Positions 1 to 12,092 of a stretch of 64,000 nt of DNA are shown here, one piece after another (position 1 is the first letter of the stretch; every line of letters starts with the position of its first letter). The notes below the pieces were generated by a model. The model had not been told where the DNA came from, made no database searches, and worked only from the letters and a program-made list of their open reading frames with translations. The DNA is taken from contig OW203744.1 in assembly GCA_934045075.1 (NCBI GenBank), positions 4,241,501-4,305,500 of the forward strand. Direction: 5' to 3'. Made by a program: the position numbers and the translations under genes. The DNA is from Yponomeuta sedellus. Lineage: Eukaryota > Arthropoda > Insecta > Lepidoptera > Yponomeutidae.

Positions 1-388
1 ATGGCCAATACGATTCGAAGACACAAATCGAGGTTAGATATCAAAAAATGAAAACCGTTTTATTTAAAATCTTTAAATAAACCTCCACCATTCAACATCT
101 CTAGTATATTATTATAAAATTATATACTTAAAATTAAAACAAAATTAAAAAATGGAGAATTTTTATTTATGATTCACTTAAGCAAGCAACACTGTAGAAA
201 AAAATATTTTCTTAATAAAATTGCATGTGCTTAACTTTTGCTTACACACATACCGTTGTTCCAGTACATTGAAACTTTGAATTGAAAGTAGTTTAACTAG
301 CGATGAAAAAACTTAAGACACTTTCTTCTGGTTTTTAATATAATATCAATCAACTTTATCTAAGTAGGTATATCTTATGTTTTTTTCG

Positions 389-560
389 TGCCTCGTTGGT
401 CTAGCCGTTAAGGCACTTGGGAACCAAGACAGAGGTCGTGGGTTCGATTCCCACTGGGGGCCGTCGAACATTTGTACGAGTGGCCTCAGTCTGGGTGTAT
501 TTTCATGTTTCTGACGTCCTTGCCAGGTTACCATAGTATAAGGTATCCTAGTTTGAGATC
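389..560 (+). mobile_element. tRNA-derived SINE, family F
   Basis: The tRNA-like start (gcctcgttggtctagccgtt; B box gggttcgattcccac) is followed by a body with cctcagtctgggtgtatttt and ccttgccaggttacc. It resembles an Asp/Glu-type tRNA. Confidence 0.8.
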
Positions 561-955
561 AGGGGGTGAGTCTCTAAAATGCATAGTTGTTCAATATAGT
601 CATATTCTTCCGTAATGGTCATTTCATTCACACTATCTGTAGTCTAGTAACCAATCGCATTGCAATGGTATAACCCATGCTACTTAACTCGGCGCCTCGC
701 GCGATTCTATCTTCTTCGCGAGAGATGCCTGTTTAATTTGCGCGGGTTATACCCCTGGCATGACGTTTTACTGCTATTGCTTTGTAGACTACCAAATTGA
801 GGCAAATAACAACCATTGTCGTGCTTATATCATTCTATTAAAAAACTACGTAAGTGTAGATTCTATTAGGTCCAGTGATTGCGGTGTGTGGACGTTGATT
901 TTATTATTATTGTCGCTAGATAGAAATTAAACTCTTTTACTTATTTTCCTTTCAG

Positions 956-3522
956 GGCTTCCAATATTTACGAATATAAATACTATGGCCGCTACTAACT
1001 ATGGGCTAAGCATGCAATCTCTAGGCGTTATGGCATATAACTGCATAAAAGAGATTGTAAGTTTGAATAACACCACGAGGTACAATACGATTAAAATCAG
1101 TTAACGATTCGGTTATGTTAGTTTTGAGCTACAAAGGAGGTGGTGTTGTTCATATCGTTCTTATAATTTTTTTATTTTTAATGCACTAATTCGTGCTAAG
1201 GACAATTTTAAAAACCTATTTAGAGGCTAAAAATTCCACCCATGCCGGGATTCGAACCCGCGACCTCTGGCTGTGCGTGCCAGCGCTCTATCCAACTGAG
1301 CTAATGGGCGACTCACCGGCATCAGTGAAATTTCGAACCTCTTTACACTATTATCTGTATTACGTACAGGCAGCGACATCTGGCTGAAGTAGATTCACTT
1401 ACAGCCCCGACTCTACTTTGCAGTTAGGTTTTTGCATCGGAATGATATCGCTATACCCACATGATTATACTATTTTTGTAGACTTTAAGTCCGGATTTAC
1501 TTACGGGTGTTGTTATATCGGAAAAGTCCGACCAGGTTTCGCTCCGATTCGCAGAGCTTAATCATGAGACAAGCAACCGACGACGCGAGCTCCGTCTCTG
1601 CTCACCATGATTAGGCTCTGCGAATCGGAGCGAAACCTGGTCGGACTTTTCCGATATAACAATACCCGTAAGTAAATCCGGACTTAAAGTCTACAATGTG
1701 TTGTGCTTACGAAAGTTTTAGTTCAAAAATATACTATTTTTATTTTTAACATATCGTTCTTGTATTGTATTCAATAACAATTAACAGTAACAATAATTAA
1801 AGGTCATATCAGTAAATTGATAACTCTATGTGAGATTCACGACAATTACCGAGGTTGGCCGAATCGTTAACTGCTTTTAATCGTACTATACCTGCTTATT
1901 TAAAAATATCAACATGCATTACATATACTCCTGTAACCTGGAATCGCTCGTAGAGTCGTAGCCCCTGCTGCCTGAGTGATCTTCAACGACCACGAATGTT
2001 CAGAAACATAGGGCATTTCGTTCATAGCGCGTTCAGTGCATGGATGGGTGACAGTCCATGACAAATGCTAGTGGCATTTTTCCGAGCGGTTCCATGCTTC
2101 GCAAGGCATGCTAAGCAGTTTGTGCCGGCTGCCGTCGATAGATGGCAGTCGTTAAGCCAAGTCAGAGGCCACAGGGCGGCTTGAAAGCTTCTGACAGTAA
2201 GACCAGCCACTAGTCTTGGAAGCCTCCACCAATCCGGACTTGGCCCCCGTGGTGGAGTAGGTATGACCTATATGTTCTTCAGGGAAGAGACCCGTGCCCC
2301 TCGGTGGGGACATAATGGATTGATGATGATGTATCCTAGAGGGGTAGGCAGAGACCAGGACTAACTACTGGCTACGATCCTGACAGAACTTTTTAGACCT
2401 CTTCAGTCCTCTTAAAAATAACCCGTACTGCAATTTAGTGGCGTGATGTAGCTTAATGTTTCCCGTCTACGTTTTTCTACATGATATTACTTTTAGATTA
2501 AGCCCCGGTTTCTGGTACACTAACAAGCCGTTAATCTACTGTTAACAGCTGTCAGTAGGGCAAAGTGCATACAAAAAACAGCTGTCAAGCTGTTAACAGT
2601 AGATTAACTGATTATTAGCGTACGAGAAACTGGGGGTAAGTCCGACAATGTTTATGCACCTACTTACCTATTTATTCAATAAGTAGGTAGGTGCACTAAA
2701 ATGCATTAGCAAAGGGGAAGATTAAAAGTACCCGGAATCGCGCGGCGTGCGTGCATGCAACGACTAGGTAATTAACATTGGTAAAGCACGTAACATCGGA
2801 CACCTCGTCTTTGCTTACCATCAGGCGTGACTGGTATCCAGTGTAACCTGTCTTACTAAAAAAGGTATTATTTATTGCACAATAAAAACATTAACAAAAC
2901 TAAATCATATGTAACAGGGCTGTGTAAAAATTACGCGTACAGGCGTAACAGGTAATTGCTGAGTAGTACGACGAGTCGACGACGCTTGTCGCTTGTTTTG
3001 AATGTCCAAAGTTGCGACTTTACGACCTAGCTAGCACCACAAAACGCGTGACTCGTGCCATCGCAGTACTTCGCGGGTTGGCGTAGGTTACATTTACAAA
3101 TTTCATTTTGCTCTACTTCTTACGATATCTCTCTTTAAGTTAACGTAATAAGAAAAATGTCGGAATTCCGACACGCAAAAAGTAATAAAATTAGGTTTTT
3201 CTGCCATAGAGGCAGAAATCTTTCTTTTAAGACTTACATTTTACGTCATCACAAAATTCGTTCTAAATTTTATTGCCCACCCAAACAGCGTGTAAATTAA
3301 GCGTTCCAAATTTTTACGTTGGCGTCATGGATGACGAGGAGTTTTAGAGCTTACATTAATTTAATTTTTCAGGATATTTTTGAAGAAGTTTTAGTGTTGC
3401 GTCTGGAAACTAAAAAAAATGAAATAATGCTTGCTCCGCACAAGGAATTTAATATCATAGTCGTGCAACAACATGGTAGAACAAAGAAATCGAATAAAGC
3501 CAGACAATTTAATAAAGAATAA
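956..3522 (+). CDS. Roadblock-type dynein light chain paralogue, 3' part (partial gene)
   Basis: Two exons are visible: 956-1056 and 3373-3522 (stop TAA 3520-3522). The first follows ttttcctttcag and ends before gtaagt; the second follows ttaatttttcag. Together they encode about 83 residues that align end to end with the second half of the roadblock fold: GLPIFTNINTM, then a helix, then LRLETKKNEIMLAPHKEF, the last strands of the Roadblock/LC7 domain. The 101-bp exon has exactly the length and phase (needs one base from the previous exon) of exon 3 of the robl gene at 17773-19684. The C-terminus carries a basic extension of about 16 residues not present in that gene. The first exons, which should encode the EVEET..RI..H start, are not in bases 1-955, so they lie upstream of the window. 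Roadblock chains are homodimeric subunits of cytoplasmic and axonemal dynein; the divergence suggests a specialised or relaxed paralogue. It could also be a decaying copy, but both splice sites and the frame are intact. Confidence 0.72.
1190..1450 (-). mobile_element. tRNA-derived SINE, family A
   Basis: Minus-strand copy. The tRNA-like part has an A box (TAGCTCAGTTGG) and a B box (GGTTCGAATCC), preceded by about 150 nt (ctgcctgtacgtaatacag) and followed by the tail cctctaaataggtttttaaa and gcacgaattagtgcatt. The anticodon-loop position expected to be T is C, so it is not a functional tRNA. Confidence 0.9.
1476..1728 (+). mobile_element. Palindromic (foldback) element, family P
   Basis: Arms of about 90 bp (1476-1565 and 1606-1697; gtagactttaagtccggatt) surround a loop of about 40 bp. 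An asymmetric tail (cttacgaaagttttagttca) follows. Similar tatactattttt sequences lie on both sides. Confidence 0.85.
2015..2325 (+). mobile_element. Family B (5S-like) SINE
   Basis: Contains the end of the 5S-like part (gcatggatgggtgacagtcc), then the body with cttctgacagtaagaccag and gaagagacccgtgcccctc. Confidence 0.7.
2322..2395 (-). mobile_element. LINE 3' end fragment
   Basis: On the minus strand it reads gtcctggtctctgcctaccc, the same LINE end. Confidence 0.65.
2502..2636. mobile_element. Harbinger-type MITE
   Basis: Inverted ends gccccggtttctggtac and gtacgagaaactggggg with TAA on both sides; inner palindrome ttaatctactgttaacagct. Confidence 0.65.
2700..2795 (+). mobile_element. LINE fragment
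   Basis: attagcaaaggggaagatta followed by ggcgtgcgtgcatgcaacga matches 32568-32645. Confidence 0.6.
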
Positions 3523-3951
3523 TAATGATATATAATAATTAATCTTATTTTGTAACACGTAACTCTATAGGTTATCTTTCAATTATAGATGTAGTAGAAT
3601 TAAATGTCATTGTTTAATTTTCCTCATCCATGTCCGGTTTTCCTTTGCGGTTCCGGTTTCTATAAAAAAAGTAACCGTTGCATATAACGGTATTAGAACT
3701 ATATTCCTCAAAAAATAAACGTGGGCACTAAAAAGAACCTTCATTTCTTTATCATGTTGGCAGCATCGTCTTTGCATCGACCAATCAGAAAAAAGATAAG
3801 ACGTTCGCCATCACAGATTAAAAAGACAAGACGAATCCGCCATTATTACCGGACGGCGTCCTTCCATGTTGATTATCGTAATTGCACCAGATTTTTATTC
3901 TAATTTTTATTGGTGAATAGTGAATACACGTGCATTTCTTACTCTCTCGCA
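3523..3951 (+). other. Intergenic and 5' leader before the KH gene
   Basis: The 429-bp gap must hold the end of the roadblock-like gene (AATAAA at about 3508-3513 lies within its last codons) and the promoter/5' UTR of the KH gene. No TATA box or transcription start could be assigned. Confidence 0.5.
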
Positions 3952-6900
3952 ATGGCGGAGGGTTACGACAATAAGAATGGCTACAACAGCAGTGACTTCA
4001 AGCGCAATGCTAACCAGGAAAATCAGAACGACACCATGCAACACGATGGCGAAGATCAACCGAAAATTAACGAAAAAGCTGGCGAATATATGCGAGAATT
4101 ACTCGGTGAAAAGGTCAAAATAGACCAGGCTAAGTTTCCTTTGTCGACGCGACTTATTGATCAAGGTACACCAAAGAAATAGCGCTCTCAATTATCTTTG
4201 TTCTATTATGGGTACCTACCCAAAAAATTCCCATCCTCTTCGTGGAGCTTGTATAGGTCCAAAGACAAGATTTTAACTGTAGTTCGAGTGTCGAAATCGA
4301 GCACTAATTAATTTTCATGAGTTAAAGTTTCTGAGTGGCGTTATTATTTCACCGAGGTCAACACAGGTCATTGCTTTTCTTTCAGAGGTAACTAGAGTCC
4401 AGACAACTGGTAGAATCCCGCCAAAAGACTTCAAGTATATTGATGTGTTCCGTGAGAAGCCAGTCAAAGTCACAGTCAAGGTGTTGGTGCCAATCAAGGA
4501 GCATCCGAAGGTATAACCCTAATGAATGGTTTTCCATACAATTTGTGTCTATGGCGAACGCTACCCGTCAATGACGACCTCTGTGGCTTAGCGGTAGCGC
4601 GTCTGCCTGCCATGCAAGAGGTCCCGGGTTCGAATCCCGGCTGGAAACAAAAAAAAAAGTCCAGGTCTTGGATGTTTACATGTTTGTGATGTCGTTGTTT
4701 CCGGTTTCCACGACACTGGGTTTCCTAGTGTGGGGCCAGAAGCAATGTTTGTGCCAGTATTTAAAATGTTAATGTTATGTTATATATATTGTGATAATTA
4801 TCACGATATTTAATCAAGTATCTTGAGCCGGATCACAGCACACCCTACACCAAAGATACGGATCGCGTCAGTATTGAAGCGTTTTTCTATGAAGCAGACG
4901 TGATGGACCCTAGACAGAGCAAAATAAGAGCTTGTGTGGCGATAATTATATCCCAATCAATAAAAAAACGCGTAAAAAGAAAGCGTTGAATGAAAAATTG
5001 GCTACAAAAGAGAGCAATGTTTACACATTTGTATTTATTAGACGAAATTTGCCTTCACAATGAAATGGAAAGGATGGATGAACTTATGGAAGGGATTCTA
5101 AGTTCAGTTTAAGCTCTTTTAAGACAATCTTGTCGCCTGTCAATGATTCGGAAGCAGAATCGGTGTCATAAACGTCCTCTATTGCGCTCGCTGCGTACTG
5201 ACGCGATAAGTATTGACGCGCAACACTACACGCAAGATAAATATCACTATATCAGATCACAAGGATTTCCGGAAATCCAGCAATAAATATTGTGATCTCT
5301 CAATACACTACCCTACACGTCAGTAAATATCGTGATCCGGCAGTATATTTTGACGGATCACAATATATATCTTGCGTGTAGCATTCGCCTAATGACACAG
5401 CATCAATAACCACTTCTAAAATATAATATTGATAGCTGAATGTGTTGGTAAGCGCAATTCTCGAGAGCAGCTGAATCGATTTGGTTAATTTTTTTTTTTA
5501 ATTCCTCGAATTACGAGGATGGTTCTTACGCAGAGAAAGATAAAAAAAAATAAAGAATTTACTGTTAAGCGGTACTAAGTTCGCTCTGTCAGCTAGTTTC
5601 TAATAAAATCAACACTACTTGGAACTCTCAAGTACATCAAATAGGATAAGCCAATGAGTAAACAGTTATGTGATAGAATGACTGGACCTTGATTTGGTCA
5701 ATACTTTGTCTATGAAATGACACAGCATAAATCTGATGATTTTATTTTATTTCTGCTTCAAGTCTATACAAACACATAGGTAGACTTGACGTTGTGAGGT
5801 CCACACCCAAGCAAAAAACCTAATTCAATGTTCTTCATTTATTCTTCAATGTGACTTGACATGGAGTTGATGCCACGATACGTCATTTGTGGTGGTGAGT
5901 TGCAGAGTTGAGGCTAGGTCCGAAGAGCTTAATCGATAAGAGAGTTGGAACGGTGAGCTAGATGCACGGGTTTCATTCCCGCTCAGGCCCTATTTTGTAT
6001 GTGTAAAGTTAAAATCTATTAGTCCCACTCCTTATTTTTGAGATGTGCTAAAGTAAGCGGATCTAACCGGCTGTTTGTTTCAGTTCAACTTTGTGGGCAA
6101 ACTGCTGGGTCCCAAGGGCAACACAATGAAGCAACTACAAGAAGAAACAATGTGTAAGATGGCAGTACTTGGACGAGGCTCCATGAGGGACCGGTAGGTT
6201 TCTTCTGGAATTCTTCCAAAGTTTAAAGGAAACTGACAAAATAAAGTATATCTAAATATTTTTTTGAAAAGTGGATAAAAGCTTAAAAGTAGCTTTATAT
6301 TTCTTGAGTTTAATAGGACTACTGAAACACCTAAAATGGGCAAACATCATTAGAATACATTTAATATTAATTATACATTATTGCACAAGAATCATAACAA
6401 GACATTACATAGAACATAATTATAATGTACTGTTGACAGAAAGTTCACATAATGTATAAATTATTCACATTACATTAAGGATGAATCCAAGAAAATTGCA
6501 AGGCTTGTGCTACTAGAAAGTATAACTATGTACAAACTACTTTTGCATTCCGTGTAACCCTTCGTCGTATATCCTCAGACGCCAGGAGGGCGAGTTCCGC
6601 AACTCGCTCGACCCGAAATACGCGCATCTGTCGGACGAGCTCCACGTCGAGATATCTGCGCTGGCGCCGCCCGCCGAGGCGCACGCGCGGATCGCGTACG
6701 CGCTCGCCGAAGTGCGCAAATACATGATCCCGGACCCCACGGACATGATGCGTCCCCAGATGCGCGAGCCACCGTTCGAACAGAGAGGTGAGCGATTATG
6801 ACAGTCCATTTCTATCCATCATCTCAGACTTTGTATTTTACGACAACTTTCATTTGAATTTCTCAAATTTATGTTTTTTGAATTGTCAAGGCTTACATAA

Positions 6901-9900
6901 TATCACTCACTGAATGGTGTAAGAAAAAAGTGAGGAAACGTGACGTACCTCAGTGCTTGAAGTGGCCAATCCGCGATGGGCACGTGTGGTAATGAAGCCC
7001 ATATTCCCTCTCTGGTAGGACTGTACTCTGCAGTTGGACATTAAAAAATACATGACATAGCCTTCAGTAAGTCATTGATCTACATAGAAGAGTGTTTACG
7101 TTTTCATACTGCTCTTCAAACCATCACTACTGTCACCAATGGAATCTTAATTTACAGATTCAATAACTTGTTGCAGTTATAGCTTGTAATTAACAACTGA
7201 GCCGAATCGGTTTTAACGAGGACATTATTCATAACGTCTCGTAATGCAAGAACATACTCCCGCTCCATTTAATCTCCTGAAAAACCTTTTTTTTTTTATT
7301 CTACTCCTGACCCTCCAAATCCTACCCCGGGCTGCTTAACAGGGCCGATGCCGCCGCCTCCGCCCCCGCACGCGCGGCCAAACAAGCCGATGCAGAAAAA
7401 TATGATGTTCCCAGGCCCCAAGAGGTCCTTCCAGACGTTCATGGGTCCCGTTAGTACCGTATCGAATACTCTTGTGGATGGCTCAGGTTCTATCGCGTGC
7501 AGTGCTGCCAGGTTTTGTGTGGACGTAGCGTTCTATATGCCTATCTGGCTGCTGTCTGTCGTGAAATAAAGGTCTGACAATGTTACAACCAGCTGGCGCA
7601 AAGATACAAACTAAAATTACCCTTATTTTCAAATATAGCCGACGTGACGGGCTTTTTGTCCACTTTTACTGAAGTTTATACTTATATCCTGTTGTCAATC
7701 ATCAGGCCCTTTATTAACTAGCTACGTTCACACAAGTCCCAAGTAACACTGCATTGTGAGCGAAGGCTGTATTGGAGAAGCGATGGCGTCGCCGTTAACG
7801 GTATGGTTTGGTCACTATTTCTACCGACCCAGTCCAACCTGAGACTAGAGCAGCGCAGCAAGAAATTCAGCAAAACTGTAGACACGACGTACTCTGTTAT
7901 CCACTTTTTTGCTAACACCAACGAAAAGTGATCCAGAGTCTCCGGTGACAGAAATCTCTTATTACTATTGCTGCAACCAATGCAATGTCAATTTCTTATT
8001 ACGATATCTGCTCGGCCTTACCACCTCTTTGGGATCAGTCTATACGAGCTCTGAAGATATTACCTAGTCCAGACCACTTCACTTCACACCTCTACTCATC
8101 CCAGTGTAGTATCGAAAATTTTTCCATCCGTTCTGAAAATCCTACCTAGTCCTAGAGCTCTCCGACTTGACACAGCGCAGTATCATTATCATTCTACTAC
8201 CAGTTTTTAAGACTACTTCTAACCGGTCCAGCTTGTTGCCCCGGAGTAGTGTTTTGATTTGTCCCACATTTTTACACTAGATCTGGTGAATATACACCGT
8301 TTAGACCAATTCTATCCACTTTATCGTTGTGGCGCAGTATTACCTACTCCTAATACTGCGTTTTCGCCAACTCCCAGCATTTTCCAGCATAGCAGCAACC
8401 GTTTTCCCACTAGCTCTGAAAACCCCAGCCACTTCAATTCAGACGACCTCTGCCCTTCCCGACTCGTCCCAGCGCATTATCACTTCTCAACTACTAGATT
8501 GAGGAATCCCACCTAGTCCACTACTCCACTATTACTTCTGGAGTTCCTATCCACTCCAGACCTCTCTACCAGCTCTAATGGTCGAACTCGTTATTGGTCA
8601 CATCTCTACCGGGCCCGAATCGCCTCAGGTCCCCGCGGAGGACCGCCCCCGCCCCGCGGGCCGCCCCGCATGCCAGGCCCGCCGCCGCACCGCCCGATGC
8701 CCGGCAAGAGTAAGGTGTTCAGTATACTGGATCGTGCCCGCACCGCCATGGAGCCCTACCCCGCCTACGATGACCCCTACGGCGCTCCGGAGCCCCCGGT
8801 GAGTGTTTCTGGCCTTCGTGAAGTTTCGAACGACAGTCGTGAATCTAGCCAGACAACGTTTGACAATAGACAAATCACGCTTCTTTCCGCCCGCGCTCGG
8901 CACGCCCTTAAAAACTGACAAAATGCCTCATTGCGTAGAATCATTGCCTCATTGCGAAGTTGAACTGTAACAAGAACAAAAGTTCTGGCACCTTGCAAGA
9001 AAAGTAGTCAGTTCTTGCCACTCAGTTATTAACACGTTCACGGCGGCACGACTCCTAGTAGATCTCGTACATGACTTTCCATTGGCGCGGAGGCGAAATC
9101 GTATGGCTGTGCCGTTCGCGCATATGGATTATCTATGGGTTTTTCTCAAGTTAGAGTGAAAGGTCCTAGTGTATCGTGATTAGGTACTTTAGCCGTAATA
9201 TTTTTATGAATCAAAACGTACGAGAACTAATACGTCTCGTAGCGTCCAAATGCAAAAAAACTGCATCTAGCGCGTTACGAGATCTATAAGTTCTCGTAAA
9301 GGATTCGTACGAAACCTGGTGAGAAATCAATTAGTGTTGTGATAGCTTTCCGGGAGTGCATTGTTTTTTTGTTATCATGGATCAGAGAAACAGGAAGCGA
9401 TCTCGTAGAATATTAGAACTGTCGTTCAATAATTCTGAGGAACGTGAAATCGGTATTGAGAACAATAGTGTTTCGACTAGTTCCGAAGGGACTTCTATTC
9501 CTAAGCCCCAGACTCTCTTGCGAAAAGTTTTTCAACGTGCATCAAGAGCCACACGTATTTGCACTAGTCCCAGAAGCGGAAAAGAAGAATACATAAAAAA
9601 GCCAGAATGTGTATTTTCTTACAACGATAGCAAAAAAGGGATAGATTACAGCGACCGGAAAGCGATTACCGGAAATTAATGGTTGAGTTAATTTTTGGAA
9701 CGGCCTTAATAAACGCGTGGGTGGTCTGGAATAGTATAAATGGACAGAAAATACCGAAAAAGAAATTTGTTGAAAGCATTATTCAAAAATTTACAGGAAT
9801 TCCTTTTGACGTTAAAGCCTCAGATAATAGTAATGAACAAAGTAACGAAGAAGCGACTGAGCACAAATATATAATAAGTAGTAAGAAAAGACGCTGTGTT

Positions 9901-11297
9901 TGTTGCTATGAGCAGGCAAGAAAGACAATGACAAGCAGAGAGGCTGATAAGAAAACTAAGCAAGTCAAAGAATTTTGTACCAAATGTAACAAAACTTTTT
10001 GTTTAGTGTTTTAACAAAAAAACATTAATAATTTTTTATTACTTTTTAAAATAAAAATTTTCAATCGATATTGTGTGTTTTTTGGATTTAGCACATCACT
10101 AGTAAATTATCGACTTTTTGCAAGAATTGTCGTTACGAGATACAAAAGGCCTCGTATTTTTTTACAATCTAGCGCATTACGAGGTTTTATAGGTCTCGTA
10201 TTATTATTTGGCAATTTTCCTATGAAAAAATTTCAAATATCTTTGGGCAAAGCTACATACTGAACAATGCATTCATTCTCTATCGGCTGATACAAAAAAA
10301 ATATTATTATCATGAGTTTTCATTAAAATATTCAATTTCAAAGTCAACAACACTTACGAGACTTAAAGAGCCTCGTGCCGTCATTAGAGTAAATACATTA
10401 CGAGTACTTTTGAGTGTCGTACCGCCAATGTGGCAAGTTGCATAAATCAGTCTCCGCGCTAAAGGTGTTAAAAAAAATGCGCTTGGATTCAATGCAAATC
10501 TTAGTACTTGCTTTGTCTTACTAGATTCATAGGTTTCGAACGCACACCATTTTGACCAGACAATGGAATGTTTCAAGAATGTTCGTCAATTTATGAAAGG
10601 TACGCACAGAAGTATAATTTTTCGTAGCATAACAGGCATTAGCTTAGATAACACTAGATGCGCTAATGCATAAAGTTCCAGTTCAATTTTAAGACAAGTT
10701 ATTCACACGGGGATCTGAAAGATTATTTCTCCTTTCAAGTACCATAGAACGTGTAAAAGAAATTTAAACCAATTATTCTGAACAATTGACCTGGAGATTG
10801 TTAGTCAATTCGTCAAGTGTGCTCATGCAGCATAAAAGTTCTCTTCGAACTATCGCAGAATCCAACTACTAATAGTGACCGTTTCATTAGATTCCTTAAA
10901 GTTTTAACAATACTCCGAATAACAATCCTGCAGGCAACAATTACAATTTCTGATTTCCTCCGTGAAACTTATCTTTGTCTTTATTTCCATTACACTACTT
11001 TTACAGATTACCTGAGCCATACTTCTACGGCGACCGCGTGCCGCGCGTAAACATCTGTGTCTGACCATAACATAACACACAACCATCCCACAGGTGCGCG
11101 GCGGACCGCCCCGCGGCGCCCCTGAGCCGGAATACTATGGCTACGAACGAGGCCATGAGCGCTATTACGAGGACGATTACTACAAGGAAGAGCCTCGTGA
11201 CTTCAAGACGTCCTCGCGCGATGTCGGCACGAGGCGCGCCGCCCCGGCCGCACCCCGCCACTTTGCGCGCGCCTCGCCCTACTCGCGCCCCAAGTAG
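3952..11297 (+). CDS. KHDRBS: KH-domain RNA-binding protein of the Sam68/SLM (STAR) class
   Basis: Seven coding exons: 3952-4165, 4386-4510, 6084-6193, 6579-6787, 7343-7486, 8629-8798, 11094-11297 (stop TAG). The lengths sum to 1176 nt, 391 residues, with all phases matching and GT-AG junctions. Residues about 43-70 ([15 protein letters not shown]) form the QUA1 dimerisation helix; residues about 92-180 are the KH domain, including [20 protein letters not shown], the GPKG loop at 122-125 that grips RNA, and GRGSMRDR. After the KH domain come [13 protein letters not shown]/proline-rich stretches ([18 protein letters not shown]) and a tyrosine-rich tail ([18 protein letters not shown]) ending in YSRPK, the pattern of SH3/WW ligands, arginine-methylation sites and nuclear localisation seen in Sam68 relatives. 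Members bind UA-rich RNA and regulate splicing in the nucleus. The start ATG at 3952 is chosen because it opens the QUA1 exon; an in-frame upstream GTG is not needed. The weakest point is the exon 5 donor (see findings). Which qkr paralogue this is cannot be decided here. Confidence 0.92.
4573..4760 (+). mobile_element. tRNA-derived SINE, family G (Gly-like head)
   Basis: The head gacctctgtggcttagcggt with tgcctgccatgc and ccgggttcgaatcccggc resembles tRNA-Gly. It continues into tcttggatgtttacatgttt. It lies in intron 2 of the KH gene. A real tRNA is unlikely because the acceptor ends do not pair. Confidence 0.7.
5224..5386. mobile_element. MITE with inverted ends
   Basis: Ends ctacacgcaagataaatatc and atatatatcttgcgtgtag pair over about 25 bp. 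It lies in intron 2 of the KH gene. Confidence 0.65.
5415..5596 (+). mobile_element. Helitron-like element
   Basis: Starts with TC, contains gctgaatgtgttggtaagcg and cgaggatggttcttacg, and ends ctctgtcagCTAG before T, as in short lepidopteran Helitrons. It lies in intron 2 of the KH gene. Confidence 0.6.
6930..7050 (+). mobile_element. Lepidopteran SINE body fragment
   Basis: gtgaggaaacgtgacgtacc, then ccaatccgcgatgggcacgt and a gcagttggacat end, as in the copy at 51715. It lies in intron 4 of the KH gene. Confidence 0.5.
7343..7570 (+). other. Possible alternative terminal exon of the KH gene
   Basis: If the donor at 7487 is not used, exon 5 stays open to TAA 7567-7569. That stop overlaps an AATAAA hexamer at 7565-7570. 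The product would end after the proline-rich stretch with a hydrophobic tail ([12 protein letters not shown]) and lack the RG and tyrosine-rich regions. This is inference only; no transcript evidence is available. Confidence 0.3.
7985..8628 (+). repeat. Degenerate pyrimidine-rich repeats before KH exon 6
   Basis: Motifs such as cagcgcagtatcattatc, ggcgcagtattacctactcc and cagcgcattatcacttctc recur at about 100-160 bp, rich in cctagtcca. They lie in intron 5 of the KH gene and end at the exon 6 acceptor (8628). Confidence 0.5.
9033..10467 (+). mobile_element. Internally deleted piggyBac-like transposon
   Basis: A TTAA at 9029-9032 and another at 10468-10471 flank inverted ends of the form CACsTTyAssGCGG. 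Inside are two transposase fragments. The first (from ATG 9377, [17 protein letters not shown], to stop near 9680) looks like an acidic N-terminus. The second (about 9664-10014) is a piggyBac C-terminal part: [18 protein letters not shown], then a cysteine-rich end with CVCCYEQA and [10 protein letters not shown]. The catalytic DDD core is absent and the two parts are in different frames, so it cannot be autonomous. It sits in the last intron of the KH gene, same strand. Confidence 0.85.
9377..10014 (+). pseudogene. piggyBac transposase remnant (N- and C-terminal fragments)
   Basis: The N-terminal fragment covers 9377-9679 and the C-terminal fragment about 9664-10014. A frameshift at the join and the loss of about 400 residues of core make this a dead gene. 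The zinc-binding CxxC pairs of the C-terminal cysteine-rich domain remain readable. Confidence 0.8.
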
Positions 11298-11944
11298 CGT
11301 CACGATTCGGTACCTTTGTGTTCAGTGCATGGGGTTCGGGTATCCTGGGTAAGGCAGGCATGAAATGTAGCTGAGGGGGAGGGGGCTGAACCGTGGAAAC
11401 ACGGAGAGGAAAAAGTATTTGCTATTCATTCTAAGGGCAGGGAAAAATTGTGTATCTGATTGTAGAGGCCCAGACAAGACATTTTGGGCTGAGCCAGCCA
11501 AGGAGTTAATGTTAATTCATACAAACAACATAGGCCCTATTAAGCAACTTTTAATCTTTTGCAAATGATCTGATGTTTTCATTCCAATACAGGGGTTCCC
11601 AAATCCTTCTTGTTTTCTCTATTCCGGAAACAAAAACCACTTTTTTCATTATGTTTGCTACTGTTTTTGTCCATGGACACATTTCGAAAGTACTGCACCT
11701 ATGATAAATATTTGAGAACCCCTTGTGGGAACAATATAGTCTTTGGTTCGAACTACAACTATGTGAAACTTCAAAATTTTATCTAAATTTAGAACTCAAT
11801 TGGTAACAAATTTAAACTCTCAATCAGATATATTTTTTTGCCTGCAGCCCTTTTACTAAAACTGCCAGAATATACTCCACCGGAGACTTTTATGTGTGCC
11901 TTATCCTTAGTATAGATATTCAAGGCGACTTACGCCCGTAGTCC

Positions 11945-12092
11945 ATACACCGCCAGTTTCTCAATTGAGAACTTCACTAATTAAATAGTTGCTTAAGTAT
12001 TTTCTCTTTTCAGGTTGTTCAAAAAGGAAGAAGACAGACCGAAGCTTCAGTACTTACTTATTAGATTTCTCAATTGAGAAACGGGTGGTTAT
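11945..12092. mobile_element. MITE with gtttctcaattgagaa ends
   Basis: ccgccagtttctcaattgag at the left and ctcaattgagaaacgggtgg at the right. A relative lies at 50883-51250. It may lie in the 3' UTR of the KH gene. Confidence 0.6.

Noticed and set aside
1250..1312. Genuine tRNA genes in the family A repeats
   Set aside because: The same sequence recurs about 18 times, truncated or inverted and flanked by target duplications; the base expected to be T before the anticodon is C.
8578..8802. Alternative frame through KH exon 6 (arginine/proline-rich)
   Set aside because: The other frame gives [20 protein letters not shown] and joins exon 7 in phase, so this is a shadow.
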